Shown one piece after another: positions 21,616 to 32,139 of a stretch of DNA of 64,000 nt. Under the pieces are notes generated by a model. The model was not told the DNA's origin. It made no database searches and worked only from the letters and a program-made list of their open reading frames with translations. Source of the DNA: Phoebastria nigripes (Eukaryota; Chordata; Aves; Procellariiformes; Diomedeidae); contig JAYKAV010003266.1 of NCBI GenBank assembly GCA_035582835.1, positions 5,028,596 to 5,092,595 on the forward strand. Reading direction: 5' to 3'. Both the position numbers and the translations under genes were made by a program. Numbering within the stretch: position 1 is the stretch's first letter; every line of letters starts with the position of its first letter.

Positions 21616-24347
21616 ATGGAGCCGGGCTCGCTGGTGGCATCTGGGGCGTTAAGGGCCCGGGGGGGCTGCCTGAGACCCCTGTGCAGGTAGGGCTTGCTGG
21701 GGGGCGGCTGGGAGCAGCTTTTGGGGGAGATGAGCTGGAGATGGAGCTGCGAACCCCTCGCTGTGGGGGCAGAGGGTGATTTGTGATGCCCTTGAACCCC
21801 TCCCCGCCCGTTTCCCCTGGAGGGTGAGGGGCTGGAGGAGACAGAGCCTGTCTGTCCGGCCCCCCCCCCCCCCCCCCCCCCCGCACCGCCAACTCCGGAG
21901 CTTGGGGTCCCCGGCAGCACCCCGGCCGGGCACCCCCTCCCTGCCAGCCCCAAGCTGAGGACTCCTGCCCCTTCCCATGCCCCCCACGGGGAGCCGGGGG
22001 CTGCCCCAGCCCTCCGTACCCCCAGCTTGTCTCCATGCTTCCCCCAGCCCCGGGGAGAGCCCCCCAGCTTTGTGCAGCGGCTGTTCGAGCCCCCTCGGCC
22101 GGCCCAGCCCTGGGCTTCGTTTGCTTTGTAATTAGCCAGGAGATAAGGCTGGATGGGGCAGGGAGAGCCCTGGCTGCCCGCTGGGCTTTGCCCTTGGCGA
22201 GGGCTCCTGAGCCCAGATACCATCCTGGGGGCTATGAAAACATGGCCCCATCCAGGCAAAGCCAGTGCCCGGGGAGGGGGGGTTGGGGTGGCTGGGGGAG
22301 GGTCTGACCCCGGCCATGCGGCTTCTCCGGCTGGTAGGAATTTTGCCCGCGGATCCTGTCGATGGGGCCAGAACTGCCGCTTCTCGCATGACAGAAAGTC
22401 ATCCCAGATCTGCAGGTACTTCCAGAGTGGGTTTTGCAGCTATGGAGAGCGGTGCAGGTAAGGGGCAGTGAGGAGGGGGCCTTATGCCACAAGGATGGGC
22501 TTGGGAGCCAGGAGGTGTCATGCTGACCCTCTATCTGTCTGTCCCTGGGCTCCTCCAGCTACCAGCACATCCAAGAGGAGCCGGTGCCGGTGGGGACCGA
22601 CTACGGACCTGTGCCCCCCGGCTGCTGGGGCTCGGAGCCCGGCAGTGTGCCTGCGGCAGTGGCCCGGGGCTGGGGGGGAGCCCAGCGCAGCTCGGCCCAC
22701 CCTGTCCCCAGCGTGACGCACGTGGCCTTCAAGTTCCCAAGCGTGGAGGTTGAGGAGGAAGCGAAAGTCAAGGAGAACATCCCAGCACCTGATAACNTCC
22801 TCTGTGGGGCCATCGGTGGAGAATTTGTCCCTGCACGAGCTCGGGGTGCCTCAGGTAGGTGCTAGGGTGCCTGGGGACCTCAGCAGGGCTGAGGATACTG
22901 GGGTGGTCACAGTGGAGCATCCTGTGCATCTTCCCTCCATCTCTGGGCAGGGCCCAGCTGGGGCTGTGGAAAGCTCTCCTAGCAGCTTTTTTAGGCGGGG
23001 ACCTTAACCGTTAAGCCGGTGCCCTCCGAGCAGCCAGCTTGCCTCTTTGATGATGGGGTGGGATGTGCTTTTCCCCTCTAAGAGCTCTCCTGCCTTGCAG
23101 GCTCCCAACCGCGAGGGCTGGGACTGGATCCAAATTCTCCTGATCCCAGAGTGGCAGTGGTGGAGACAGCGACATGGACTGACCCTGCAGAGGTGGGCTT
23201 GGGGGTCTTCTGCGGCTGGGCAGTCCCTGTCACCCCGCATCGGTTCCCTAGGCAGGGGCAGTGATGGAGCCAGGGGGTTGCAATGCCATGCTGCTCTGCT
23301 TGCAGGTCCACATGGAGCCAGGCACTGCGGCAGCCCCAGTCCCCACCGCGGTGCTGAGGGCCCGGAGCGAGGCAGTGGTGTGCGGCATCTGCATGGACCG
23401 GGTGTACGAGAAGCCGCTGCCAGAGGAGCGGCTCTTTGGGATCCTCCTGAACTGCAGCCACGCGTACTGCGTGGGCTGCATCCGCAAGTGGCGTCGCAGC
23501 CGGGACTTCCAGAGCGCAGTCATCAAGTGAGTGGGGATGGAGACATGGCAGGGTAGTCACCGTCACCCCTTCTGCACCCTGAAATCCTTCCTTGGGTCTG
23601 GCGATGTGGCTTTGGGACTGGAGTGACTTTCCTTCAGGAACAGGTGCTTGGGATGTGTGATGGGGATGCTGGATGAGGCCGTGGCAGTGGGACCACCCAG
23701 CATGGGTGCTGAGCCCGTGCTCCCTGCTCCCTTTTCGGGAGACCCACCTGCACCCATTACCTTTACCCAGGGCCTGCCCAGAGTGCCGGGTCACCTCCAG
23801 TTACTACATCCCCCACAAATACTGGGTCTCGGATGTGGTTGAGAAGGAGAAGCTCATCNAAACCTTCAAGGCACGGACAGGGTGAGTGCGTGGGACTGGG
23901 GGCTGCAGGGCTGCAGGCTCTGTGCTGCTCCGGGAACTGTGCTCGCAACTGTGATTTGAATCCCACAGGAAAATCAGGTGCAAGTTCTTTGTCCGGAACC
24001 GCGGCCGCTGCCCGTTCAAGTCAGACTGCATCTACCTGCATGAGCTGCCCGCCGGCCGGCTGCCGCGGCGCAGACGGCAGCGGCTGAGGATGCCTGTTGT
24101 AAGTGGGGCGGCGTGTCCCGGGGGGCTGGGGCACTGCATGGCCGTGCAATATGGCTCGAGGCTGGGGCTCATCCTCTCTCCTGTGCTGCAGGAGTTCAGC
24201 CCTTCTCCTTCAGAGAGCTCTGACGAGGAGGACGAGGAGCTCTGCATGCTCGAATGGGATCTCACGCCGGCCCTGATGGAGATGGACTTTCGGTACTCGA
24301 GTTATGGCCACGAGATGCTCTTCACCGACTTCAGCGACTCCGACTAA
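21616..24347 (+). CDS. Divergent makorin-type RING/C3H E3 ubiquitin ligase
   Basis: Exons are 21616-21686, 22338-22457, 22559-22854, 23306-23526, 23771-23881, 23969-24098 and 24192-24347, all GT-AG. The first Cys of zinc finger 1 is the last full codon of exon 1, which supports this start. Domains: C3H finger 1 (Cys23, 31, 37, His41) and finger 2 (Cys49, 57, 63, His67), both C-x7-C-x5-C-x3-H; RING starting CGIC at 188 and closing CPEC at 238-241; a C-terminal C3H finger (Cys277, 287, 293, His297) with the makorin C-x9-C-x5-C-x3-H spacing; then an Asp/Glu/Ser-rich tail. Makorins ubiquitinate targets and bind RNA. The third C3H and makorin Cys-His modules that normally lie between finger 2 and the RING are missing. 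The N at 22797 breaks the frame: without it the exons join in phase (367 aa); with it, an extra exon at 23101-23192 restores phase (398 aa). A makorin certainly; which paralogue (possibly the MKRN4 type) is uncertain. Confidence 0.88.
21860..21882. repeat. C homopolymer, 23 bases
   Basis: An uninterrupted C run lies in the first makorin intron; the opposite strand is a G run able to form a G-quadruplex. Length is likely unreliable. Confidence 0.8.
23101..23192 (+). other. Possible cassette exon of the makorin gene
   Basis: This 92-base block lies between a good acceptor (CTCCTGCCTTGCAG) and a GTGGGC donor. It is open in one frame and would end in phase with the RING exon at 23306. It fits only if the N at 22797 is a real base. 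It has no Cys or His pattern and resembles no makorin module, so it may be chance. Confidence 0.25.
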
Positions 24348-24416
24348 GCCATGGGGTGCCCCACTGGGCCTGGGTGCTGTTGGTGGCAAGGAAATGGGAG
24401 GGAGGGGGTTATCCTC

Positions 24417-24456
24417 ATCACACCTTCTGGGAGGAGATCACACCTTCTGGGAGGAG
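24417..24456 (+). repeat. 20-bp perfect tandem duplication
   Basis: ATCACACCTTCTGGGAGGAG occurs twice back to back in the makorin 3' UTR. It is a recent local duplication with no evident function. Confidence 0.85.
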
Positions 24457-24888
24457 GAAGCATCTGCTTATGATGTGTTTAGCTGCTCCTGGCATTGGTT
24501 TGGGGTGGATCCGGGCATGAAGGGTGTTGCAGGGGTGGGGTGGGATGGGGAAATAGTCTGGCTGGTATTTATCAGCCACCCCCATGTCGATGGCTGAACC
24601 CCCCCAGCAGGTCTCATATCCCCACTCTGCCCAGGAAGCTGGGGGGGTGACAGAGCTGCAGGGGTCTCAGGGCAGTGGGGCACTGCCCTCTCCTTCTCTT
24701 GCCCTTGCCTCCTTGGTGGTGCAGCGCTTTGCACCCATGGGAGACCTCGCAGGAGCCGGGGCGAGGGGCTGGGCTGGGTGCTGGGGGGACAGTGGGGGTT
24801 TTTAGCGCAGACGGGGCCGGGGCAGGGGGAGCCGGGCAGCTATGGGGCACTGTTTTAAACTGCTTTTAGCCAAATCTGGAAATTATGA

Positions 24889-24894
24889 AATAAA
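24889..24894 (+). terminator. Makorin gene poly(A) signal AATAAA
   Basis: AATAAA lies 542 bases after the makorin stop, with an N at 24897. The FANCE promoter region starts about 100-150 bases further on, so the two genes are almost contiguous. Confidence 0.75.
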
Positions 24895-25039
24895 ATANAC
24901 TGTGTAATGTAAGGCTGCCTGGGGCCTCTCCTTCCGGGGCTGGGGGGGTCGGGGGGACACATCACCCCCCTGGGGGCTGGCTTGGGGGGGATGGTAGGGT
25001 TTGGCTTTAAGGCTTTATTTGCATAATGCATATATTTTG

Positions 25040-25264
25040 CATGCGAGGTTCATTTGCATACGCGGCGCGCTTTTCCAGCGGGGCGGGCCCGGAAGCGGCG
25101 CGCGCGCTGCCGGCCCCGGGGGTGGCGCGTGCGGGCACCGGCCCCGGGCAGTCCCCNGGGGCGGGCCCGGAAGCGGCGCGCGCGCTGCCGGCGGGGGGGG
25201 GGGGACGGGACGGGACCGACACCGGGCACCCTGCCCTCCCCCGCCCTCCGTCTGCTCCCCGCGG
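25040..25264 (+). promoter_or_regulatory. FANCE: FANCE CpG-rich promoter and first non-coding exon
   Basis: A dense GC/CpG block contains two copies of a 34-bp element (25080-25113 and 25158-25191). Each carries GGGCGGG (Sp1-like), CCGGAAGC (ETS-like) and a GCGCGCGCTGC stretch (NRF1-like). A GTGAGT donor at 25265 follows GCTCCCCGCG. It would splice to the acceptor TCTTGTAG ending at 25818, 26 bases before the FANCE ATG. The transcription start is not visible; the exon is inferred from the donor-acceptor pair. Confidence 0.6.
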
Positions 25265-25844
25265 TGAGTGTCTGCCCGGTGCGGGCTGCCCCGGGGGCGG
25301 GCGGCTGTGCCCGGCGTGGTTGGCCGAGGGACGGGAGCTGATCCGGGCATGGCGATAACCGGGGAAGTGCACGGCCAGCCCCAGGGCCGGGTGGCTGCGG
25401 GCCCCGAGATGGGAGGGGTTAGGGCTGGTCTGTTCCCGGAGGAGGGGGCCGCAGTGGGGTGGGGGGACCACCACGAGCAGCACTCAGGGGTTTTCCCTCT
25501 CGGCCCCCCAGGAGGGCAGCGGGGGTGAGTGTTGAGCTGGTGATGGGGGAGCTGCGAGCAAAGTGGTTTTAGAGGGCTCAGAGGAGCTCCCGGTCCTCTG
25601 GCCCGGCTGTGATCCTCGGTAATGCTGCTGCATGCTCGGGTGATGAGGATAACCACGGACCCCCTGCGCGCAGTAAGGGCAGCCCCCGAAACTGCAGCCG
25701 GTGAGGGAGGACCCGGGGATTTGCTCCAGAGCGTGGCTGGCCAGGTCCTGGATGTACCAATCTACCCTGCACCCTTCTTGGTGTGACCCATGTCAGACTC
25801 TTCCTGATTTTCTTGTAGGCAGCTGTGAAGCCTCCCCAGCAGCG

Positions 25845-28800
25845 ATGGAGCCCCCCTGCCTGCCCTGGCTGCAGAGCTTCGAGAAGCCGTGCCGACTCCT
25901 GCTCCACGCGCTCGCCTCCGGCTCCTCTGGGGCACTGGCCGCCCTCCGAATGCTGCAGCGGGTCCAGGCCCACGAGGGACCAGGGCAGGCGTTTCCCTGG
26001 CAGGCCTTCACCGCAGCCCTGTGCGCCGAGGAACCCACGCTGGAGGGGCCGGAGGGGGCCCTGGCTGTGTGAGTCGGCCGTGTTTCCAAAACTCGGTGTT
26101 TTGTGGGAGGTTTGGCACGTTAGGTGCCCAATTTGGCACTGTGCATCCTCTTCACGCCGGTGCAACGGTCCATACGTGAAGTCAGGATCATAGCAGGGAC
26201 CCGTTGGTCTTCCAGCTTGTGTCTGCAAAAGCTGACAAAGGCATTTGCTGCCTCCTCTTGCTTCCTAGTCCCGTTAGACCCTGCTCCATGGGGCAGGTTG
26301 GCAATAAGGACTCGGGGCTTTGCTCTGACGTGTCGCCTCTCCCTTTTTTCCCCTTTTCCAGCAAACCGCGTCTGCTGCTGCTCCCTGTTGTGTGCCAGAG
26401 AAACCTCTTCTCCCTGCTCCTCGTGGTGCAAGCCGTGGTGCCGGGGGGCTGCCTCGGCCGGCTGCTCCAGGCCATGGAGCAGGATTCCCACGTGGATCCC
26501 TGGGTGCGGACGCTGGGGGATCTGCTCCGGCAGGGGCCAAGGGGAGAGGAGCGCTCCCCACCTCCCGTTCCCTTGTCTTCCTCATGCCAGCAGCAGCTTA
26601 GGTGTCTGTGCCAGAAAATTGCCCAGAACAAACCAGAGGGGCGAAGAAAACTGAACTGGTGCTTCAGCAAGCAGCCTGGTGCCGCTGGGGACGTGGCTGA
26701 CTCTGTGCTTCAAGGTGGGAAGCGCAAGAAAGTGTCGGAGGAGAGCCAGGAGTTGGACAGAGAGAGAGGGGGGAAGAGGTTGCTGCTGGAGGAGGTGGCG
26801 TTTGACCCCCTGGGAACCCAGGAGGGTGGGGGTGCGGCAGGGGTGGAAGAGGACGTGCCTGGGGAGACTTCGGGGGACAGATCTGCTCAGAGCCCGGCCG
26901 AAGCTGCTCTGGAAAGCTCCCAGCAGGATGTGGCCAGGGAGCCCAGGAAGATTTCCCAGGCAGAGCTGGCAGCAGAGGTCCAGTCCTTTCTCCAGGTACC
27001 GGGCAGGGATTGCTTTCCCCTTCCAGCCAGTGAGCCTTTGCAGTCTGATTTCTGTTCCTTCACCTCATTTTCTGCAGGTGCATGGACTGAGGCTGAAAAT
27101 GCTGCTGCAGAAGGAGTCCAACGTAGGTGGTTGCTTCTGTCTCTCTCCTGGAGCTGATGGTCTGAACGGGCTTGTGCCAGGGCCTCTGGAAGGGATGGGA
27201 GGGGAGATGGGTTTCACAGGGATGACTGGAGGGGGATAAAAAGCCCCACTGCCACCTCAGCTAGGCTCAGGTACTAATACCTGCCTCCACCTTGCAGGGA
27301 TCTGCTGTATGATGGGCAGCTTGCGGGGTCAGTGCTGGCCGAAACCAGGGGTGGTAGGGAGGAGAAAAGCCCTGGAGCCGTATTTTGTGGGTTGGTTTAT
27401 TTGGTGTATTACTCAAGGACCGTGTTTCCATCCAGCACTCAGAGCTGAGCATCCCGCCTGAGCTGCATGTCCTGAACAACTGCTCTCCCAGCCAGGTGAG
27501 CCTCAGTGTCTTCGTTGCGACTGCCGGTGCTGCGGAGGGCCTGCTGCTGTCCCTAATGTCCCTGTCCCCTCTGCCATCCCCAGCTCGAGGGGCTGTGCTC
27601 CTTCCTCCAGCTCTCCACGTGCCCGGAGCACCTCCTGGTGTGTTTCTGCGGCTGGCTGCTGGCTCTCACCCCCGACCTCAGCTACACCAGTGCAGCCATC
27701 CTGGCAGAGCAGCTCTTTCTCAGGCGAGTAAGTGCAGGGGCAGAGGTTTCCTGCACCCCATTTCCCTCACCACCATCCCCATCTCCTGCCTTTTCTGTCT
27801 GTAGGTCCTGTCCCTCACCCAGCCGCCCTCCCGCCACCTCATGGCTGCCCTCGCTTCATTTTGCTCCAAGTATTCCCAGCCCTTCTGTCGAGTCCTGGTG
27901 GCTGCAGTCCTGCGGGAGCCGGGGGAAGGTGCGATGGGCTTGCAGGAGGCACGGCTTGTTCTGGGAGCAGCTGAGGGAGCTGGAGAGGGGCCATGGGCTG
28001 CATCCAGCGGGAAGGGAAGCCCCAGCTGCAGAGTGCTGTCTGCTGGGAGGCATGCATCACCCAAAANGTGTGTTAGGAAGCACAGAGGGATGGTGCTGGT
28101 TTTATCTGGGCAGGTGAACACTTGGGATTTAGGATGGGAGATGGGTTTACAGATGCCTGAGATGGAGAGGGAGGTCAAGCTGGTTTCCAGCCTCAGCTCT
28201 CCCAAAGAACAGCTGCCATCCCTCCACGGGCTTGAGGATTCCTGACAGCTCCTAATGCTGGGCCAAAACAGCTCCAGGGTGGCACGAGAAGAGGGTCCTG
28301 CATGAATCCCTGCCACAGTAGCAACCCCTTTTCCTAGGAACCGGTGCTAATTAAACCCTTGCTGCAGATGGGCAAAGGAAGCTGGATTATCCTGAACAGC
28401 AGAAGGGGGCACTACATGGCTTCTAGGTGTCCCGACTGGGATGTATCCCTGTGTGAAGGGGTGCCAGGAAGGGTCAGGCACATCCCAGTGGATTTGGCAG
28501 CCTCTGGAGGCTCTTCCTCCTCTTGCTTTGCCCTTGCAGGTGCTGAGCAGACCAAGCTGGTGTGCGAGCTTGTGGAGGAGTGCCTGGAGCCAGACTCTGT
28601 GAGACTGGTGCTAAGGTAAGGGATTACAGGGGTGACAGCTCTGCTTCAGCCCTCGTGCCTGCCTTGATGGGTCCAGCTGGCTCCGGCCACCCAGGAGCAC
28701 CAGCGAGGCCGTGTGAGCATCGCATCTCCTCTTCACCATCCTTTGCAGCCAGGTCCTGGAGGTGCCTTTGTCAGAGAAGCTCCTGCCGGTGGTGCAGGCC

Positions 28801-29286
28801 GTGCTGGGGCGTCAGGTGAGGGGACCCCCCCCCCCTTGTCCCCCCAGGTTTCCTTGCCAGCTCCAGCAGTGCTGGAGCAAGGACCAGCTGCCCTCCCTGC
28901 TCATGGCTTTCTTCCAGGAGGTGCTGCCCCCCGAGCTCTTCGATCTCCTGGTCCTGACTCTGTGCCGGCAGGCCCCAGCCTTCGCCACATCGCTGAATTA
29001 CGCCAAGCTGGTGACAGCCGTGCTCACCATGTACCAAAGCCAGGTGAGCAAGACCAGGCTTGGGTCCTGCAGATCAGCTGGTGAGCTGTCAGCCAGGGCT
29101 GCAGCTGACCCAGGACCCTGGCCTAGGGGTCTCAGGTGGGCTCCTGGCAGTGCAGCTCTCTGAGCACCTTGCTCATCTCGGTCCCAGGTCACCCCAGCCC
29201 ACCGGAGCCGTCTGGCTGCCGCTCTGGATCAGAGCAATGCGGCTCTGAAGAAATCGCTGCAGGCCCTGCTGGAAGGAGCCAGGTGA
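25845..29286 (+). CDS. FANCE: Fanconi anaemia complementation group E protein
   Basis: Subunit of the nuclear Fanconi anaemia core complex; it links the core to FANCD2 so that FANCD2/FANCI are mono-ubiquitinated during interstrand-crosslink repair. Coding exons are 25845-26068, 26362-26995, 27078-27122, 27436-27495, 27584-27727, 27805-27928, 28540-28615, 28749-28815, 28918-29043 and 29188-29286: ten exons as I recall for human, all in phase. The protein is 532 aa (human 536). The N-terminus is helical (WLQSFEKPCRLLLHAL), then KPRLLLLPVVCQRNLFSLL; a basic, acidic, low-conservation linker around 130-280 includes GGKRKK and GGKRLLLEE, likely nuclear signals. The helical-repeat C-terminal domain that contacts FANCD2 carries conserved NNCSPSQ, LALTPDLSYTSA, RVLSLTQPPSR and LVEECLEPDS. 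The start is the first ATG after the acceptor at 25818. The final codons are AGG TGA. Confidence 0.95.
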
Positions 29287-31951
29287 GATGGATGCTGTGC
29301 CCTTCAGGCTGGGGTCTCTCTTGTTGGGGGGCAGCAGCTTCCACACTCCTGGTCTGCCCTGGGTGGTGGGAAACCACCAAGCTCCCACAGAAGCCGTGCC
29401 GGAGTGTGGTTGGCAGCAGGTTTCCCTTTTCTTGACTTCTCTCCTCTTTCTCTCTCCTCCTCCCAGGTGAACACCAAAGGGAACCACAAGGCGATGGCTT
29501 CCTGGGGCAGAGGATGCTTGTTAGGCAGTGGTAGCTGCAGCCCAGTCCCTCACTGGGGTTCACCACCAGGGTGATGGAGACCCAGTGAGCAAGGGCAGTG
29601 GCACACAAGAGTGCCCGTGCCTCTGCCCAGGGCCTTGCAGCAACACCTTCCGCTCGGCCGGCCTGGTTTGAGGTGGGCTATCGCTGGGTGACACCATCCC
29701 AGCCCCACGCACACCCTGAGGCTTGAAGATGAGGGCTTTCTTGGTTAAACTATGAATATGTTTCCAGTCAGCTCTGTGTCTGGTCTGTTTCTGGGCTGCC
29801 TCGGAGCCCGCTGCCACGGGCGCCTTGCCGCACTCAAGATGGCAACTCCCGCCTTCCCGCCCTGCCACGCTCAAGATGGCGCCTCCCTCCCCGCCTCTCC
29901 CAAGATGGCGGCAGAGGAGGAGCTGTGGAGGGGCCGGGCTGCAGGGCGTCTCAGGGCAGCGGCTCGGCTCTCCTCTCCTCTCCTCTCCCAACCTCCAGCC
30001 GTGTGGGCACTGCAGAGCCCTGGATTGCCCCACATCGGCACTGGGCCCGTGGGCATGAGGGGTGGCTGGGCTGTGCATCGCCTGGAGGGGGGTAATTGCA
30101 TAAAGGTGACTCTTTTGTAGATGGTTTGTTCCCAAAAAGTGGCTTTTTTTTAATGAGGAAAACAAAAAATCCATTCTTTTTACATTATCGATGGAGTAAT
30201 GTTGGCACACAAGTACTTGAAGAGCACCTGAAGGTGGGCTGCAGCGATCCTGGGCCCAAGGCTGGCTGCCATTTCCCCTTGGAGAGGAAACGTTGCCCAT
30301 TTTCCCTGTATGTTCCCTTATAAAAAAGGGTTTTCTGTTGAGCAGATCCCATGTTACCTGACTGGGGAGTGAGAAGCTGCAGAAGAAGCAGAAGCCCTTC
30401 TCTGCTTTCAGGTCCCCTTTGGCTTAATGAGTATGCTGGATGACGTGATGTCTCCTACCCTGTGCCAGCATCTCTGATAACTTTGTAAGTCTGAAGAGCT
30501 TGATTGAGCATCCATGAGTCTCATCAGTCTGGTTTGCAGGTGTATCTACTTGTTTTAATCAACCTAGATGCACTTCTTGTTTAAAAAATGCTGTGACATG
30601 GCTGCAATATTTCCTGTGTGTACCCTTGTTTTGTTTCTCACAGCTGAGAAGTACAATGCCTTANGGGCGTCAGCCCTCGATGCAGCAGGTTGCTCCTTTA
30701 TGGCTCCAGGTCTGCACAAAGCCGGCAAACCTCGCTGTCCTCGCTCACAGTGGCAGCCTGGTACCCAAGGCGAAGAGTCATCTTCCCCAAACCCTCTATA
30801 TTTCAAGTGTTTTTCTAGCATTGTGATGGCCCAGAGCAAGCGATAGTGCATGGTGGAGTTCACAGGTCCTTAGTTCTTAATGCTCTTAACACATCACTGA
30901 ATCAAGACATAAACTCATTTGAGGCTGTTTGAAGATGATAATTCTGGACTAGGCTTAATTGGCCATCTCGAAGNAGCCAAGGCACAAGTGGTACGTTTTG
31001 CGTATGTCAGCCTTTCTCTCCAACAGCTAAGCTGATTTTCAGGTGATGCAGCAATGATCTGCTGGATTGTTTATCTGGTCTGCTGGGATTTACAAATCTC
31101 AGGATCAGAAGAGTGGGATTTAGATCAAGAACTGGTAAACTCGAACTTTCCACTTTAAATCTGCCCCCCCCTCCCCTTTTTTTTTTCCTGTTTTGCTGGG
31201 GCCTGCAAGCGGCCCTGCTCTGTGTCACATTTCTGGTTTTCCACATGGCAATGATGGCACTTCCCATTGCAAGGTATTTAGTGATACACTAATAAAAAGT
31301 TCTATACGTTCTATACGCTTCTATAGCATGACTGCTTCCAAATTTCTATCCTGTATCCTTGAAAACACCCACTGGAAACCTTGTCTGAGCACCTTCTGGT
31401 CAGAGGACTGGAAAGATAAGGATGTGAGAGAGTGCTAGAGTTTTAATGGAGGTTTTGAAGCATTGCATACTTCAGGAACTATTTAAAAATTCATAAACAT
31501 TTACATCTACAAAGAGAGAAGAGGGATTAAAACATGTAGGTGTGACATGTTACTGCTTCAAGTTTGCTCATTAATGTTTAGATCCATCCAGAGGAATGAA
31601 ACTCTGAAGCATTAAGTGATGCTCTTAACGCTGAGAGCACGGACTTCTTTATAGTAAGAATCTCTTAACCTATTTTAGGTGACAGTGGACTGATGAGGCT
31701 TCAAAGTCTACGTTAGCTGGAGGAAAGAAATCTCCAGGGAGCCAAATTGTTGATGTACTTGCATACCAGTGAGTTAGTGGCTGAGTATATTGAAGCTATT
31801 GTAGGCCTGCCCAAAATATGACATAAATAGAAACTGTGCCCTGATCATCAAGGTCTGAGCCTGCTGTTCTGGCTTTATTAGGTAGCAGGCTCTGGTCTTC
31901 GCAGTCTCCCTGCAAAGCTTCTACCAAGTGACCTCCGTGTCGTTGTCCCCC
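29287..31951. other. Downstream of FANCE, mostly featureless
   Basis: This contains the FANCE 3' UTR and then intergenic sequence. I found no canonical AATAAA close to the FANCE stop. A possible splice acceptor at 29466 could define a spliced 3' UTR. A YY1-motif cluster lies at 29835-29909. A short T/A-rich patch lies near 30150, and a TTCTATACG-type tandem near 31300. No coding gene is recognised. Confidence 0.4.
29835..29909 (+). promoter_or_regulatory. Three CAAGATGGC motifs, YY1-like
   Basis: CAAGATGGC occurs at 29835-29843, 29872-29880 and 29901-29909, the last as AAGATGGCGGC. This is the classical YY1 core, usually found just downstream of start sites of housekeeping and ribosomal-protein genes. 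The sequence around is GC-rich, and a pyrimidine run (CTCTCCTCTCCTCTCC) follows near 29970. From the ATG inside the third motif a frame begins MAAEEELWRGR, but no donor or downstream exon was recognised. Confidence 0.45.
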
Positions 31952-32137
31952 GTGCTCCATCTGGCTGTGGCTGCTGGTCACATGAAGATGACAGAGGACA
32001 AACTCATCTCCAAAATTCACCTGGTCGTCAGCTTCCTGGTGTCCTTGCTGAAGAAGAACTGGAAGAACANGCGTGCTGTGTATATCTAGAGCACCGTGGG
32101 GAAGCCCTGGCATCTCTGTGGACTGGGCAGCAATAAA
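31952..32137 (+). pseudogene. RPL10A: RPL10A pseudogene fragment (C-terminal end)
   Basis: Plus-strand translation aligns without gaps to the last 56 residues of vertebrate ribosomal protein eL10 (RPL10A), about 38 identical by my count. Examples are [15 protein letters not shown] for [15 protein letters not shown] and STVGKP for STMGKP. It is broken by an in-frame TAG at 32087-32089 where a Lys is expected (RAVYI-stop-STVG), by an N at 32070, and by loss of the terminal Tyr and stop (reads Cys-Gly). An AATAAA follows at 32132-32137. I cannot trace the similarity further upstream, so it is either a 5'-truncated retrocopy or the last exon of a decayed gene. In human, RPL10A is next to FANCE, which makes the position notable. 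Confidence 0.85.
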
Positions 32138-32139
32138 TG

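Noticed and set aside
21149..22259. Long minus-strand frames (up to 295 codons) opposite the makorin first exon and intron
   Set aside because: They are Gly/Pro-rich, two overlap in different frames, they cross the poly(C) run and show no family similarity.
27299..27370. Extra FANCE exon after the acceptor CCTTGCAG near 27298
   Set aside because: In the required phase it meets a stop at once (GGA TCT GCT GTA TGA). FANCE exons on either side join in phase without it, giving ten exons as in human.
31290..31335. TTCTATACG-type tandem, considered as the 3' end of a CR1 element
   Set aside because: Only about three short imperfect units and no CR1 body next to them. Not enough for a mobile-element call.
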